64,000 nt of DNA from Alcaligenes faecalis (GCF_009497775.1 NZ_CP031012.1:3251235-3315234); one strand, 5' to 3'; counted from the first letter of the stretch, positions 10,289-21,149 are shown. Notes: generated by a model not told the origin, from the sequence alone. Translations and numbers: made by a program.

Positions 10289-11089
10289 ATGACAACGAAT
10301 AAAGAGACAAATCCCCCCACCAGCAGCTACAAAGGCGACCCGGACTACATGCAATCGCTAGCCCGTGGCCTGCAGGTGATTACGGCTTTTTCAGACAGAA
10401 GACGCCCATTGCGGGCCGCAGAAATTGCCCTGAAAACAGGTCTGGCGCGAGCAGTGGTGCAGCGCTGCCTCTACACTCTGCAAGCCTTGGGCTATGCGGA
10501 GCAGGAAGGCGCGTTCTGGAAACTGCGCCCAGCGATTTTGCAGCTGGGCCATGCTTATTTTTCTTCGACGTCCATCGTCAGTCTGGCCCAGCCCATACTG
10601 GACGATTTAAGTGATCGCGTCGGTGAAACCTGTGCGCTGGCCTTGCTGGATGGGGACGAGATCCTGTATCTGGCACGTGCCCAACGACAGCGTGTGTTGA
10701 CGGTGTCGTTGGGCCTGGGTAGTCGCCTGCCTGCCCACTGCACTTCGATCGGGCGAATGATGCTGTCGCAGTTGCCGCAAAGCAGGCTGGATGCCTATCT
10801 GGAGCTGGCTCCCTTCAAGATCATGACGCAATACACCGCCCATACTCGCGAAGCTTTGCTGCGCGAATTGAAGCAGGTGCAGGAAAAGGATTATTCCTTG
10901 ATCAAGGAAGAGCTGGAGCTGGGTTTGACGGCGATTGGCGTACCCGTGCGCAGTGCCAGCGGGCGCGTTGTGGCCGGGATGAGCATCAGCATCAAGGACT
11001 GGCAGGATACGGAAGAGAAGCTGATCCAGCGCTGCCTGCCCGAACTGCGTTCGAGCGCCAGGCAGCTGGGTTTGATGTTGCCGGCCTGA
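10289..11089 (+). CDS. IclR-family transcriptional regulator
   Basis: This 266-residue regulator has an N-terminal winged helix-turn-helix (SLARGLQVITAFSDRRRPLRAAEIALKTGLARAVVQRCLYTL) and a C-terminal GAF-like effector domain. The latter includes LPAHCTSIGRMMLS and the terminal AIGVPVRSASGRVVAGMSIS. The form is closest to the PcaR/PobR aromatic-acid branch. It is divergent from a Bug protein plus CoA-transferase, with two identical-armed palindromes between, so it very probably controls that operon and itself. The effector is likely the imported acid or its CoA ester. Confidence 0.94.
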   Translation: MTTNKETNPPTSSYKGDPDYMQSLARGLQVITAFSDRRRPLRAAEIALKTGLARAVVQRCLYTLQALGYAEQEGAFWKLRPAILQLGHAYFSSTSIVSLAQPILDDLSDRVGETCALALLDGDEILYLARAQRQRVLTVSLGLGSRLPAHCTSIGRMMLSQLPQSRLDAYLELAPFKIMTQYTAHTREALLRELKQVQEKDYSLIKEELELGLTAIGVPVRSASGRVVAGMSISIKDWQDTEEKLIQRCLPELRSSARQLGLMLPA

Positions 11090-11094
11090 AGAAA

Positions 11095-11601
11095 TCAGGC
11101 AGGATTGAGCATGGTCAGCGCGCTGGCCAAGGCGTATTCCACGGCCTGCTGACGGATCTGAGCCCGATCACCATCAAAGATACGGGCAGAGGCGCGAGTC
11201 ACAATGCCATCGCCCCGGCGTTGTGCAAAACCAAAGCACACCAGGCCAACCGGCTTTCCTGCTGTGGCTCCGTCCGGACCGGCAATGCCAGTCGTGGAAA
11301 TAGCCAGTTCTGCATCTGCAGTGGCTTCCAGCGCACCCGCCGCCATTTCCATGGCGGTTTCTTCGCTGACTGCACCAAAGCGATCCAGGGTGTCCTGGTT
11401 CACGCCCAGCTCCTGAACCTTGGCCTTGTTGCTGTAGGTGACCAGACCACGTTCAAACCAGGCGCTGGAACCGGGCAGGTCCGTCAAGGCAGCAGCCAGC
11501 AGGCCACCTGTACATGACTCGGCGCAGGCGACCATCCAGCCGCGATCTTTAAGGGCTCGCCCCAGGGCCAGGGCGGCATTGCCGTGCTCGTAATCGCTCA
11601 T
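11095..11601 (-). CDS. pncC: Nicotinamide-nucleotide amidase (CinA C-terminal domain)
   Basis: This 168-residue enzyme deamidates nicotinamide mononucleotide to nicotinate mononucleotide, recycling NAD breakdown products. Family motifs are ACAESCTGGLLAAALTDLPG near the N-terminus with the catalytic Ser, GLVTYSNKAK, and TTGIAGPDGATAGKPVGLV. It is the stand-alone domain, not a full CinA. The ATG at 11601 overlaps the pgpA stop by four bases, so the two are coupled at the end of a long leftward cluster (ribBX-ribH-nusB-thiL-pgpA-pncC). Confidence 0.94.
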   Translation of the reverse strand: MSDYEHGNAALALGRALKDRGWMVACAESCTGGLLAAALTDLPGSSAWFERGLVTYSNKAKVQELGVNQDTLDRFGAVSEETAMEMAAGALEATADAELAISTTGIAGPDGATAGKPVGLVCFGFAQRRGDGIVTRASARIFDGDRAQIRQQAVEYALASALTMLNPA

Positions 11602-12119
11602 GAGAAAACTCCAAAACGTACCAAGACAGCCATTAGCAACAAGGTATAACCTGCCGCCAGGAGATCGTCCCACATAACGCCAAAACCATTATGCAGACGA
11701 CGATCAAAATAGCGGATCGGCGGTGGTTTGAGAATATCAAAGAAACGAAATAAAACGAATGCGATGCCCTGTGCCAGCCAGGTCTGCGGAATCAGCCACA
11801 GCACCAACCAGAAGGCGACCATCTCATCCCAGTTCATGCCGCTGTGATCGGACACGCCCAGATCGTAGCCTGTGCGATGGCAAGCCCAGCAGCCTATGAA
11901 AAAGGTGACTGGCAAGAAAATGGCCATTTGCGTGTCGGTCAGTACATGCAGACCCAAGACCCACAAGACCCAGGCCAGCACCGTGCCCCAGGTGCCCGGC
12001 CCCGGACGCAAGACGCCGGTACCACCACCAAAGGCAATCAAGCGCCAAGGCTTTTTCACCACCCAATCCAGGGTAGGACGTTGAATCGGATTCAAGGAAG
12101 GATCAGGAAATGTGCTCAT
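11598..12119 (-). CDS. pgpA: Phosphatidylglycerophosphatase A
   Basis: This 173-residue inner-membrane enzyme removes phosphate from phosphatidylglycerophosphate to give phosphatidylglycerol. The PgpA signature is seen in LIAFGGGTGVLRPGPGTWGT, HSGMNWDEMVAFW (conserved acidic pair) and FRFFDILKPPPI, with several hydrophobic segments between. Length is typical. It sits between thiL (nine bases upstream) and pncC (overlapping), the usual order in beta- and gammaproteobacteria. Confidence 0.96.
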   Translation of the reverse strand: MSTFPDPSLNPIQRPTLDWVVKKPWRLIAFGGGTGVLRPGPGTWGTVLAWVLWVLGLHVLTDTQMAIFLPVTFFIGCWACHRTGYDLGVSDHSGMNWDEMVAFWLVLWLIPQTWLAQGIAFVLFRFFDILKPPPIRYFDRRLHNGFGVMWDDLLAAGYTLLLMAVLVRFGVFS

Positions 12120-12128
12120 GACACAGAC

Positions 12129-13091
12129 TCAGCCACCAAAATGATCGAAACCGCCCTGGGCAGGGGCAGGATGCAGACCCTGTTGATCACGCACATGCAC
12201 CCCGCTACCAGCATGCATGGAGCCAATACGGCTAAGCTGCACGCCTTCGCGCTGGGCCAGCGCCATGATGGACTCCCGTTCTTGGGGAGCACCCGTAAAA
12301 CACAATTGAAAAACGTCGCCACCAACCAGAGCCGCTTCACGTTGCAGCTCGGCTGGTAAACCCTTCAAGGAAGGATCCAGCGGCAAGGCATCCCAATCCA
12401 GATGGGCGGCACATTGGCTGGCTTTGGCAATATGGCCCAGGTCCTGGACCAGGCCATCAGACACATCAATGGCGGCATGAGCCAAACCTGCCAGGGCATG
12501 ACCCAGGCGATAAGGCGGCCAGGGTTGCTCCAATGCCGGGCGACTGGCAGCCAGACGATCAGGATCAGCAGCCAAGCGACCTTGCAGGAGACGCAAGGCT
12601 ATGTCTGCGGCACCCAGGGTGCCCGTTAACCAGATATCGTCACCGGGCTGGGCTGCATTGCGTTGCAACGCCTGCCCAGCCGGAACCTCACCCAGCACCG
12701 TAATGCTGATGACCACGCCTTGTTTGCTGCGCGTGGTGTCACCGCCAATCAAGGGGCATTGCGCCTGATCGGCCAACTGGAACAAACCTTTGGAGAATGC
12801 GGCCAGCCATTCGGGACGGACTTCGGGCATGGATAAAGCCAGCAGGCAGGCTCGTGGTTTGGCTCCCATGGCGCCCAGGTCCGACAGATTCACGGCCAGC
12901 GCCTTGTGCCCCAAGAGAAAGGGGTCCACATCGGGAAAGAAATGTTGCCCTTCGATCAGAAGATCCACGCTGCTGGCCAGTTGCCAGCCGGGTGTGGGGG
13001 TAAAAAGGGCGCAATCGTCACCCACTCCCAAATATCCTTCGGGAGCGGGGCGATTGAAATACTGCTGGATAAGACCGAACTCGTTCAGCAC
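12129..13091 (-). CDS. thiL: Thiamine-monophosphate kinase
   Basis: This protein of about 320 residues phosphorylates thiamine monophosphate to thiamine diphosphate. Motifs include YLGVGDDCALFTP (metal and ATP site), SSVDLLIEGQHF, ALAVNLSDLGAMGAKP and AIDVSDGLVQDLGHIA. The GTG at 13091 is chosen: it gives the usual N-terminus (LNEFGLIQQYF), has GGGG eight bases upstream and lies just after the nusB stop. A TTG at 13127 would overlap nusB. It follows nusB in the riboflavin/thiamine cluster. Confidence 0.95.
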   Translation of the reverse strand: MLNEFGLIQQYFNRPAPEGYLGVGDDCALFTPTPGWQLASSVDLLIEGQHFFPDVDPFLLGHKALAVNLSDLGAMGAKPRACLLALSMPEVRPEWLAAFSKGLFQLADQAQCPLIGGDTTRSKQGVVISITVLGEVPAGQALQRNAAQPGDDIWLTGTLGAADIALRLLQGRLAADPDRLAASRPALEQPWPPYRLGHALAGLAHAAIDVSDGLVQDLGHIAKASQCAAHLDWDALPLDPSLKGLPAELQREAALVGGDVFQLCFTGAPQERESIMALAQREGVQLSRIGSMHAGSGVHVRDQQGLHPAPAQGGFDHFGG

Positions 13092-13104
13092 GGCACGCCC
13101 CGTT

Positions 13105-13620
13105 TTAGCGGCGGGCCTGCTTGGCAACTTCAGGAGCGCGTACGTCGGCGGCCAGTTTGTCCAGCACGCCGTTCACGAATTTGAAACCGTCTGTGCCGCC
13201 AAAGGACTTGGCCAGTTCAACTGCTTCGTTAATGGCAACGCGGTAAGGCACTTCAACGTGATGCACCAGTTCGTAGCTGCCAATCAGCAAGATGCCGTGT
13301 TCGATGGGAGAGAGCTCTTCCAAAGGACGATCAACATAAGGCAAGAAACGTTCGCGCAGCACAGGGGCTTCGCGCATGACGCCGAACAGCAAGGTTTTGA
13401 ACCAGGCTGCGTCAGCTTCGCCAAACTCCTCGTCGCCCCGGATATGGGCGTCGATGGAGGTGGCTTCCTGCAGGCCATCAGCGCCTCGCAAAAGCCAGGA
13501 GTAGATGCCCTGCAGGGCAAATTCGCGCGAGCGGCGGCGCGCGGATCGTCCGTTGGCCTTGCTGGCCGGGACTTTATTTGTCGTCGTCAAGATCTTCGTC
13601 CTCGTAATCTTCGTCCTCAT
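13105..13620 (-). CDS. nusB: Transcription antitermination factor NusB
   Basis: NusB joins NusE on boxA RNA to suppress termination in rRNA operons. The all-helical core starts at [19 protein letters not shown] residues and includes [16 protein letters not shown] and [19 protein letters not shown] plus [10 protein letters not shown], all diagnostic. The start is uncertain because the gene overlaps the 3' end of ribH. The ATG at 13620 gives 171 residues with a basic leader. A TTG at 13590, preceded by GAGGA, gives 161 residues and may be the true one. It is translationally linked to ribH. Confidence 0.94.
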   Translation of the reverse strand: MRTKITRTKILTTTNKVPASKANGRSARRRSREFALQGIYSWLLRGADGLQEATSIDAHIRGDEEFGEADAAWFKTLLFGVMREAPVLRERFLPYVDRPLEELSPIEHGILLIGSYELVHHVEVPYRVAINEAVELAKSFGGTDGFKFVNGVLDKLAADVRAPEVAKQARR

Positions 13621-14092
13621 CGTCGTCCAGCTCGGGTTCGAGGACGGCGATAAGATTGCCCAGCTCGACCGCTGTACGGGCGCAATCGCGACCTTTTTCA
13701 GCAGCGCGAACTTCGGCTTGTTCATCTGTGTTGGTGGTCAGTACACCGTTGGCAACTGGAATACCGGTTGCCAGGGAGACTTGAGTAATGGCCGAAGCGC
13801 TTTCATTGCTGACCACTTCAAAGTGGTAGGTATCACCGCGGATAACGGCGCCCAGAGCGATCAGAGCGTCAAACTCGCCGGTTTCAGCCATCTGGCCCAG
13901 AGTAATGCCCAATTCCAGCGCGCCAGGCACGGACAGAACGGTCACATCGCGCTCGTCCACGCCCAGAGCTTCCAGCTCTTTCAGGCAAGCTTCCAACTCG
14001 GTCAGGCCGATGGATTCGTTGAAACGTGCACGCACAATACCAATGTGCAGACCTTCCCCATTCAGGTCAGGGGTAACAATGTAAGGATTCAT
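13574..14092 (-). CDS. ribH: 6,7-dimethyl-8-ribityllumazine synthase
   Basis: This enzyme condenses the ribityl-pyrimidine with dihydroxybutanone phosphate, the penultimate riboflavin step, usually as an icosahedral or pentameric particle. Motifs are [23 protein letters not shown] and [16 protein letters not shown] (with the catalytic His), plus [15 protein letters not shown]. The 172-residue chain is longer than the norm because of a strongly acidic tail ([17 protein letters not shown]). The DNA for that tail also encodes the start of nusB in another frame. It lies 14 bp after ribBX. Confidence 0.97.
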   Translation of the reverse strand: MNPYIVTPDLNGEGLHIGIVRARFNESIGLTELEACLKELEALGVDERDVTVLSVPGALELGITLGQMAETGEFDALIALGAVIRGDTYHFEVVSNESASAITQVSLATGIPVANGVLTTNTDEQAEVRAAEKGRDCARTAVELGNLIAVLEPELDDDEDEDYEDEDLDDDK

Positions 14093-14106
14093 GTTGGAAG
14101 CTCCGC

Positions 14107-15273
14107 TTAGGATTGAGAATCTGGTTCGCTATGGTAACCCGTCACGGTCAATGCAAACCCGGCCATGCTTGGCATTTTACGTGGTCGCGACATCAAACGG
14201 GCTTTGCCAACATTGAGGTCACGCAAAATTTGTGCACCAATTCCATACGTGCGCAAATCATTGCGGCTAGGACGACCGCGTGGCGTTGGTACCGGACTGT
14301 CGGCACCCCAGGCCTGGATCTGCTCAAAACTCTCTTCTTCGGAGTTCTGACAGTTCATCAGCAAGACAACACCGCTGTCGGATTTGGCTACGGTACGCAA
14401 GGCGGTAGGCAGGGTCCAGCTATGGCCTACGTCACCCTCGATCAGCACATCCAGCACGGTCGTCGGCTCATGCACACGGACCAGGGTTTCCACGTCCGGG
14501 CTGATTTCACCGTGCACCAGTGCCAGGTGCAAGCCACCGGAAGACAGGTCGCGGTAAGCGTGGCATTCAAATTCACCATAAGGAGTCTTGACGGGCTTCT
14601 TGTGCAAACGCTCGATCATGGACTCGTGTTCACTGCGGTACTGGATCAAATCTGCAATGGTGCCAACCTTGATGCCGTGCTCGCGGGCAAACATCAGCAA
14701 ATCCGGCAGGCGCGCCATGGTGCCGTCAGGATTGAGCACTTCGCAAATGACAGCCGCTGGCGTCAAACCCGCCATGGCCGTCAGGTCACAACCGGCTTCG
14801 GTATGACCGGCACGCACCAGCACGCCACCTTTGGCCGCCTTCAGCGGGAAAATGTGACCGGGTTGCACCAGATCCACCGGACGCGCATCGCGTGCCACGG
14901 CCGCTTGCACGGTACGAGCGCGGTCAGCAGCCGAAATGCCGGTTTCCACGCCTTCAGCCGCTTCAATCGACACCGTGAAGTTGGTGCCAAAACGCGTACC
15001 GTTGCGGGTGGCCATCAAAGGCAGGTCCAGTTGGCGGCAGCGCTCTTCGGTCAGGGTCAGGCAAACCAGACCGCGACCATGCGTCACCATGAAGTTGATC
15101 GCTTCGGCATTCACGAATTCGGCGGCCATGACCAGGTCGCCTTCGTTTTCGCGGTCCTCTTCGTCAACCAGAATAACCATGCGACCTGCGCGCAGCTCTT
15201 CAACAATCTCTGGAACGGGAGCGATTGGACTGGCGCCCAGTTGACCAGCGTCGGACTGAATTTCTTGATTCAT
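14107..15273 (-). CDS. ribB: RibB with degenerate RibA domain (RibBX type)
   Basis: The N-terminal domain (about residues 18-220) is 3,4-dihydroxy-2-butanone-4-phosphate synthase. It shows [18 protein letters not shown] (acidic metal site), the THGRGLVCL segment and [11 protein letters not shown]. The C-terminal domain (about 228-375) has the GTP cyclohydrolase II fold, beginning [13 protein letters not shown]. However, after LVRVHEP it reads [13 protein letters not shown], where active enzymes carry the zinc site C-x10-C-x-C. Both later cysteines and most active-site residues are absent. So this is RibBX rather than a bifunctional RibBA, and a separate ribA should exist elsewhere. It is the first gene of the cluster; no FMN riboswitch is seen in its leader. 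Confidence 0.93.
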   Translation of the reverse strand: MNQEIQSDAGQLGASPIAPVPEIVEELRAGRMVILVDEEDRENEGDLVMAAEFVNAEAINFMVTHGRGLVCLTLTEERCRQLDLPLMATRNGTRFGTNFTVSIEAAEGVETGISAADRARTVQAAVARDARPVDLVQPGHIFPLKAAKGGVLVRAGHTEAGCDLTAMAGLTPAAVICEVLNPDGTMARLPDLLMFAREHGIKVGTIADLIQYRSEHESMIERLHKKPVKTPYGEFECHAYRDLSSGGLHLALVHGEISPDVETLVRVHEPTTVLDVLIEGDVGHSWTLPTALRTVAKSDSGVVLLMNCQNSEEESFEQIQAWGADSPVPTPRGRPSRNDLRTYGIGAQILRDLNVGKARLMSRPRKMPSMAGFALTVTGYHSEPDSQS

Positions 15274-15388
15274 CGTGCTCTTTGCTCAGACAGATAATAA
15301 TTAAGGCCATTTTACGACACCCAGGCCCCGGCGGGCAGCTTCATTAGTCGGTACACTTGAAGACCGTGCCAAACCGCCCCAAACCCCT

Positions 15389-16216
15389 ATGACCGAACCC
15401 ATTTTGCCTGCTCTGGACGACAAACGTCGCCGTATCCAATCCATTGAAACGGGTTTTGGCCTGTTGAAAGTGCTGGTGGACAGCGGACAACCCATGATGT
15501 TGCGTGATCTGGCCACTCAGGCGGGAATGAGTTCAGCCAAAGCCCACCCCTATCTGGTCAGCTTTACCAATGTAGGACTGGTGCAACAGGCTCCGGCTAC
15601 CGGGCTGTATGAGCTGGGGCCCTTTGCCTTGCAGATGGGCCTGGTCAGCCTGCAAAGCCAGAACCCGGTCAAGATTGCCCTGCCCCTGGTTCAGGCCTGG
15701 GCCTCGCGCATTGGGCATACCCTGGGCTTGGCGGTGCTGGGTTCACACGGCCCCACCATGGTTCATATCAGCGAGGCCAGCTACCCGGTCCACGTGAACA
15801 TGCGCTGCGGCACGGTCATGTCCATGTTGCATACGGCCACTGGCCACGTCTTTGCTGCCTGGCTGCCCCCGGAAGTGGCGCGCCACTATATAGAGCGCGA
15901 GGCAGGCGACAGTGCCGTGGTCACCAGTATCAGCCCGCTGCGCCCCAGCCCCAAAGAGCTGGCCGCCATGCTGGAAAAAATCCGCGAGCAAGGAGTGGCA
16001 CAGGCGCTGGGCAACCCCTTGCCCGGTATTGATGCCCTGTCCGTCCCCGTGTTCGATCACTCCGGCCAAATTGTGCTGGCCCTGACCAGTCTGGGCCCCA
16101 GCACCTTGTTTGATGCCAGTATCGACAGTCCCATCCTGGCTCAGTTGCGACAGTGTGCCAACAGCATTTCGCATCAGCTGGGCTGGCGCGAGCCGCTGGG
16201 CACTCCCCCTTTATAA
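15389..16216 (+). CDS. IclR-family transcriptional regulator
   Basis: This 275-residue regulator has an N-terminal winged helix-turn-helix (QSIETGFGLLKVLVDSGQPMMLRDLATQAGMSSAKAHPYLVSFTNVGLV) and a C-terminal IclR effector domain ending in ALSVPVFDHSGQIVLALTSLG. It differs from the protein at 10289 and has no catabolic genes beside it. Its nearest neighbours are the divergent ribB gene and a downstream CYTH-CHAD gene. The target is therefore unknown. The ATG at 15389 is the only good start. Confidence 0.93.
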   Translation: MTEPILPALDDKRRRIQSIETGFGLLKVLVDSGQPMMLRDLATQAGMSSAKAHPYLVSFTNVGLVQQAPATGLYELGPFALQMGLVSLQSQNPVKIALPLVQAWASRIGHTLGLAVLGSHGPTMVHISEASYPVHVNMRCGTVMSMLHTATGHVFAAWLPPEVARHYIEREAGDSAVVTSISPLRPSPKELAAMLEKIREQGVAQALGNPLPGIDALSVPVFDHSGQIVLALTSLGPSTLFDASIDSPILAQLRQCANSISHQLGWREPLGTPPL

Positions 16217-16336
16217 AGCCTGACACGACTGCAAACATTTATGCGGGGTATCGGCACTTCAAGTTTGGCGTGTTTACATGCAAAATAATCGTTTTATCCG
16301 CCCACCCTCTGTGGGCGACATCTCGAGTGCGATGCT

Positions 16337-17866
16337 GTGCTAGAACAAGAGTTGAAATTTTTTGTACCCGAGAGTGCCCGTCCCGGCTTATTGACCGCCT
16401 TTGACGCTGTACGCACGGGTAGCATTACCTTAAATGCCATTTACTTTGATACGCCCGAACGCGATTTGGCGCGCTCGAGTATCGCCCTGCGACTGCGCAA
16501 GGAAGGCGAACAATGGGTTCAGACCGTCAAACTGCCCGGTCCTGACACCCTGTCCCGCATTGAAATCAATCACCCCAGACCTGGCCCGGAACTGGACCTG
16601 AGCCTGTATCAGGACACGCCTGCCCACGCGGCGCTGGCTCGCTACGCGGACCAGATTCAAGCCCGTTACCAGACTCGCATCCAGCGCGAGCTGGCCCTGA
16701 TCAAGCAAGGCCAGTCTGAACTGGAGCTGGCCTACGATGTGGGCCATATCGAATCCAATGGCTTGAAGCTACTGGTCAACGAGCTGGAAATTGAACTGAT
16801 CAGCGGCGAGAGCCTGACCATGTTTGAGGTCGGCCAGCGCTGGCTGTACAAGCATGGCCTGATTCTGGAGATGCGCAGCAAGTCCGAGCGTGGTGATGCA
16901 CTGGCCAGTCTGGCGGATCGCCGTCGGGCGAAATCCGAAAGCTTGGACCTGTCACCCGAACAGGTGGCTGCTGCCCTGACGCGCAAAGCCTACGATCTAC
17001 CCAAACCGCATTTTTTCGATACCGAAGAGCTGGAGCAGTTTTACAGCCTGAGCGCCACCATGAGCCTGGAACAGGTCATTCGCAATGCCGCTTTGCTGGC
17101 GGGTGTGGATGGCATACGTCCGGACTCCTCCCGTCAGGCCGATTATCTGGCCTTGATGCGTGTGGGTCTGCGTCGCCTGCGCTCCTGCCGCAAGCTGTTC
17201 AAAATGTGGCTGTCGGCCAGCGAAGGCTATGCCAATACCCGTCTGACGCATTATTTTGGTCTGTTCGGTCAGGCACGCGATCAGGACCTGGTGCATCTGG
17301 AAATTACCCCCTTGCTGCTGCAAGCAGGGATGCCCGGCCCAGCCCCGGAACCAGCCCCTGCTCATCTGGAGCACGACCCGGTTCAACTGGCCAGCGCGGC
17401 CGAGTTCCAGTCCTTGCTCTTGAGTAATCTGCAAAGCCTGATCTGCGGCCCTACGCTGGAACTGAATGGCGTACCCCAGCCCGAGCATCTGGTTGAAGCC
17501 CGTATCAGCCGCTGGTTCCAGACGATTCAATTGCGCAGCCAGCGCTTTGCGCAAATCAGTCAGGACAAGCAACATCGCCTGCGTAACCGGATCAAGAGCC
17601 TGCGCTACTGCCTGGAGTTTTTGCCCAGCGCGGCCGACAAGCAGGGGCTGCACAAAGTGCTGCGTGAATGTCAGGCCTTGATTGGTGCGGTCACCGATGT
17701 GGATGTGGCGCTGGATTGGTACGCCCAACATGCGGCCAACCCCGAGCAAGCGCAGTTTGCGCGGGACTGGCTGACGCATGCCCGCCAAGGTCGTGCCGCC
17801 CATGCCCAGCATGCGCTCAATGCCTTGGACCAGCATCAGCCACAAACTGAGCTTCTGCGACGCTAA
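16337..17866 (+). CDS. CYTH-CHAD protein (inorganic triphosphatase-like)
   Basis: The N-terminal ~200 residues form a CYTH tunnel domain. It opens with the signature E-x-E-x-K (EQELKF at residues 3-8), followed by ALRLRKEGEQWVQTVKLPG and ELEIELISGE, expected of triphosphate hydrolases such as E. coli YgiF. The C-terminal ~270 residues form a CHAD helical domain (LMRVGLRRLRSCRKLFKMW; RNRIKSLRYCLEFL) rich in His and Arg, thought to bind polyphosphate. The start is the GTG at 16337. No polyphosphate gene is adjacent. The activity is inferred from the family. Confidence 0.92.
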   Translation: MLEQELKFFVPESARPGLLTAFDAVRTGSITLNAIYFDTPERDLARSSIALRLRKEGEQWVQTVKLPGPDTLSRIEINHPRPGPELDLSLYQDTPAHAALARYADQIQARYQTRIQRELALIKQGQSELELAYDVGHIESNGLKLLVNELEIELISGESLTMFEVGQRWLYKHGLILEMRSKSERGDALASLADRRRAKSESLDLSPEQVAAALTRKAYDLPKPHFFDTEELEQFYSLSATMSLEQVIRNAALLAGVDGIRPDSSRQADYLALMRVGLRRLRSCRKLFKMWLSASEGYANTRLTHYFGLFGQARDQDLVHLEITPLLLQAGMPGPAPEPAPAHLEHDPVQLASAAEFQSLLLSNLQSLICGPTLELNGVPQPEHLVEARISRWFQTIQLRSQRFAQISQDKQHRLRNRIKSLRYCLEFLPSAADKQGLHKVLRECQALIGAVTDVDVALDWYAQHAANPEQAQFARDWLTHARQGRAAHAQHALNALDQHQPQTELLRR

Positions 17867-17974
17867 GCGCTACAAGTACTAAATAGGCGTCCATATACTA
17901 AGCGCCTATATACGCTGAGCCTTTGCTTTTCACCAAATGGCTCTTGTTGCCTTGGACGATCCAGCAATAAAAAA

Positions 17975-18009
17975 ACCGGCGATGCCTTTAGAGACATCGC
18001 CGGTTTTTT
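17975..18009. terminator. Bidirectional terminator between CYTH-CHAD gene and ftsY
   Basis: ACCGGCGATG and CATCGCCGGT form a 10-bp perfect stem flanked by an A run on the left and a T run on the right. It can therefore end transcripts from both converging genes. Confidence 0.95.
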
Positions 18010-18025
18010 GTAGCCAAACTTGGGC

Positions 18026-19528
18026 TTAAGCGTTCATGCCCAACAAGGCCGACGCAAATTCACGGGCCACAAAAGCCTGCAGATCCTGCATGCCTTCACC
18101 CACGCCAATCCAGTAGACCGGAATAGGACGCACGCCCTGAGCACAGGCAGCAACTGCGGCCAGCGTACCGCCTTTGGCCGTACCGTCCAGCTTGGTGACG
18201 ACCAGGCCAGTCAGACCCAAGGCTGCATCAAAAGCACGGATCTGGGAAATGGCGTTCTGGCCAGTGTTGCCGTCCACAACCAAGAGAATTTCATGGGGAG
18301 CCTGGCCATCGGCCTTGCCGATTACGCGCTTGATCTTCTTGAGCTCTTCCATCAGGTGAAGCTGAGTCGGCAAGCGACCGGCGGTATCCACCATGACCAC
18401 ACCCATATCGCGGGCGCGGCCTGCGTGTACCGCATCAAAGGCCACCGCTGCCGGGTCGCCACCGTCTTGAGCAATCACGCTGACGTTATTGCGGGTGCCC
18501 CACTCAATCAACTGTTCACGAGCAGCTGCACGGAACGTATCACCGGCCGCCAGCAGAACTTTTGCGCCCTGCTCCTGGAAGGTGTGCGCCAACTTACCGA
18601 TGGAAGTGGTCTTGCCTGCACCGTTCACACCAGCAATCATAACGACCAGCGGCTTGCTGGAACCCAATGGAAAGGACTTCTCCAAGGGCTTCAGGTGATC
18701 GGTCAGGATGTCACACAGGATTTGTTTGACCTGGGCCGCATCGCTGACTTTTTCCTTGCGAACACGGGCACGCAAGGCGGTAATCAGCTTCTCGGTAGCC
18801 TCGACACCCGCGTCTGCCATCAACAAGGCGTCTTCCAGTTCCTCGAACAGAGCTTCATCAACCTTGGCACCGACGAACAGGCTGCTCAGGCTTTGACCTG
18901 TACGCGACAAGCCCTGTTTCAGGCGAGACATCCAGGAAGTCTTCACCACGGGTGCGACGGCTTCCGGCTCTGGAGTCGGAGCTGGTTCAGGCTGTGGAGC
19001 AGGAACAGGGGCTGGTGCAGGAACTGGAACAATCTCTGGCTGTGGCTCGGGTTCAGGAGTCGGCTGCACCTCAGGTTCTGGCTGCGGTGCAGGCTCAGGA
19101 ATCGGCTGTACCTCGGGCTTTGGCTGCACCTCTGGCTCAGGAATCGGTTGCACCTCGGGTTCAGGCACCGGCACAAACTCAGGAGTCCGAATGGGCTCCG
19201 GCGCAGGTTGCACTTCCGGCTCGTAGACGCGTGCAGGCTCTGGTGTCGGAACACTGGCCGGGGCCGGTTGTGGCACCTCTGGCTGCGTGGGCGTAGACTC
19301 GGGAGCAGCGCGATGTTCAGCCTGACTACCTGCCTGGCTATCCAAAGCCACAGCAGGCGGGGCCACCGGCGTTTGAACCGGCGTGCCTTGCTCCTGCGAT
19401 ACAGCGGGGGATGCGTCTGCCGCGTCTGCCTGGGGCTGAGACTGGGCAGGAGAAAGCGGCTCGGTCAGCTCCGTTTGAGTGACTTGTGGCTCTGGCTTGG
19501 CCTTCTTTCTTTTAAAAAAACTGAACAT
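18026..19528 (-). CDS. ftsY: Signal recognition particle receptor FtsY
   Basis: FtsY is the membrane-associated GTPase that receives ribosome-SRP complexes at the Sec translocon. The NG domain begins near residue 198 ([18 protein letters not shown]) and shows G1 [27 protein letters not shown]3 VDTAGRL and G4 [10 protein letters not shown]. The N-terminal ~195 residues are unusual. After a basic amphipathic start ([14 protein letters not shown]) comes a long Pro-Glu-Val-Gln region with imperfect PEPEVQP(I/T/K)P repeats at about 100-190, replacing the more acidic A domain of E. coli. Length is 500 residues. It is divergent from rsmD, the usual order. Confidence 0.97.
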   Translation of the reverse strand: MFSFFKRKKAKPEPQVTQTELTEPLSPAQSQPQADAADASPAVSQEQGTPVQTPVAPPAVALDSQAGSQAEHRAAPESTPTQPEVPQPAPASVPTPEPARVYEPEVQPAPEPIRTPEFVPVPEPEVQPIPEPEVQPKPEVQPIPEPAPQPEPEVQPTPEPEPQPEIVPVPAPAPVPAPQPEPAPTPEPEAVAPVVKTSWMSRLKQGLSRTGQSLSSLFVGAKVDEALFEELEDALLMADAGVEATEKLITALRARVRKEKVSDAAQVKQILCDILTDHLKPLEKSFPLGSSKPLVVMIAGVNGAGKTTSIGKLAHTFQEQGAKVLLAAGDTFRAAAREQLIEWGTRNNVSVIAQDGGDPAAVAFDAVHAGRARDMGVVMVDTAGRLPTQLHLMEELKKIKRVIGKADGQAPHEILLVVDGNTGQNAISQIRAFDAALGLTGLVVTKLDGTAKGGTLAAVAACAQGVRPIPVYWIGVGEGMQDLQAFVAREFASALLGMNA

Positions 19529-19583
19529 ACGATTTACACTAGAAAATTCTGTTGAATGACCACATTATCCGATCAAAGCGCTA

Positions 19584-20740
<1,157 letters not shown>

Positions 20741-20825
20741 ACTCGCCCTGCGCAGCGGTCCGTACTACACTGTAGGGTGACCGACTGGTCAAATCCAAGG
20801 ACCACGCTTATCAGGACACTGCGCT

Positions 20826-21083
20826 ATGGCACTGCACATTACTGAAGAATGCATTAACTGCGACGTTTGTGAGCCGCAGTGCCCTAACTTGGCTATTTAC
20901 ATGGGCGAGGAGATCTACGAGATCAATCCCAACCTGTGTACCGAATGCGTCGGCCACTTTGACGAGCCGCAGTGCGTGGTGGTGTGTCCGGTTGAATGTA
21001 TCGAGATTCATCCCCAGCACAAGGAAAGCCAGGAAACCCTGCTTGCCCGCTATCACCGGCTGCAGTCCGAACCTGCAACATGA
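20826..21083 (+). CDS. YfhL-family 2[4Fe-4S] ferredoxin
   Basis: This 85-residue cytoplasmic electron carrier has two iron-sulfur motifs: CINCDVCEPQCP, and CTECVGHFDEPQCVVVCPVEC, where the second cluster has the long insertion typical of the YfhL/Alvin-type ferredoxins. It lies 85 bp after coaD, a conserved neighbourhood in betaproteobacteria, and is followed by a terminator. Its redox partner is not known from the sequence. Confidence 0.95.
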   Translation: MALHITEECINCDVCEPQCPNLAIYMGEEIYEINPNLCTECVGHFDEPQCVVVCPVECIEIHPQHKESQETLLARYHRLQSEPAT

Positions 21084-21097
21084 TCTGAATGCAAAAA

Positions 21098-21125
21098 AAG
21101 CCCTGCCATGAGCAGGGCTTGTTAT
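21098..21125 (+). terminator. Terminator after the ferredoxin gene
   Basis: AAGCCCTGC and GCAGGGCTT form a nine-base-pair stem with a CATGA loop. A run of A precedes it, so on the minus strand it could also end the transcript of the AsmA/MOSC-N genes. The T tail on the plus strand is short. Confidence 0.8.
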
Positions 21126-21149
21126 ATGTGGGCTCACAACGCAGGCGGC

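Noticed and set aside
15274..15388. Possible FMN riboswitch before ribB
   Set aside because: The 115-bp divergent gap is too short and shows none of the conserved RFN elements.
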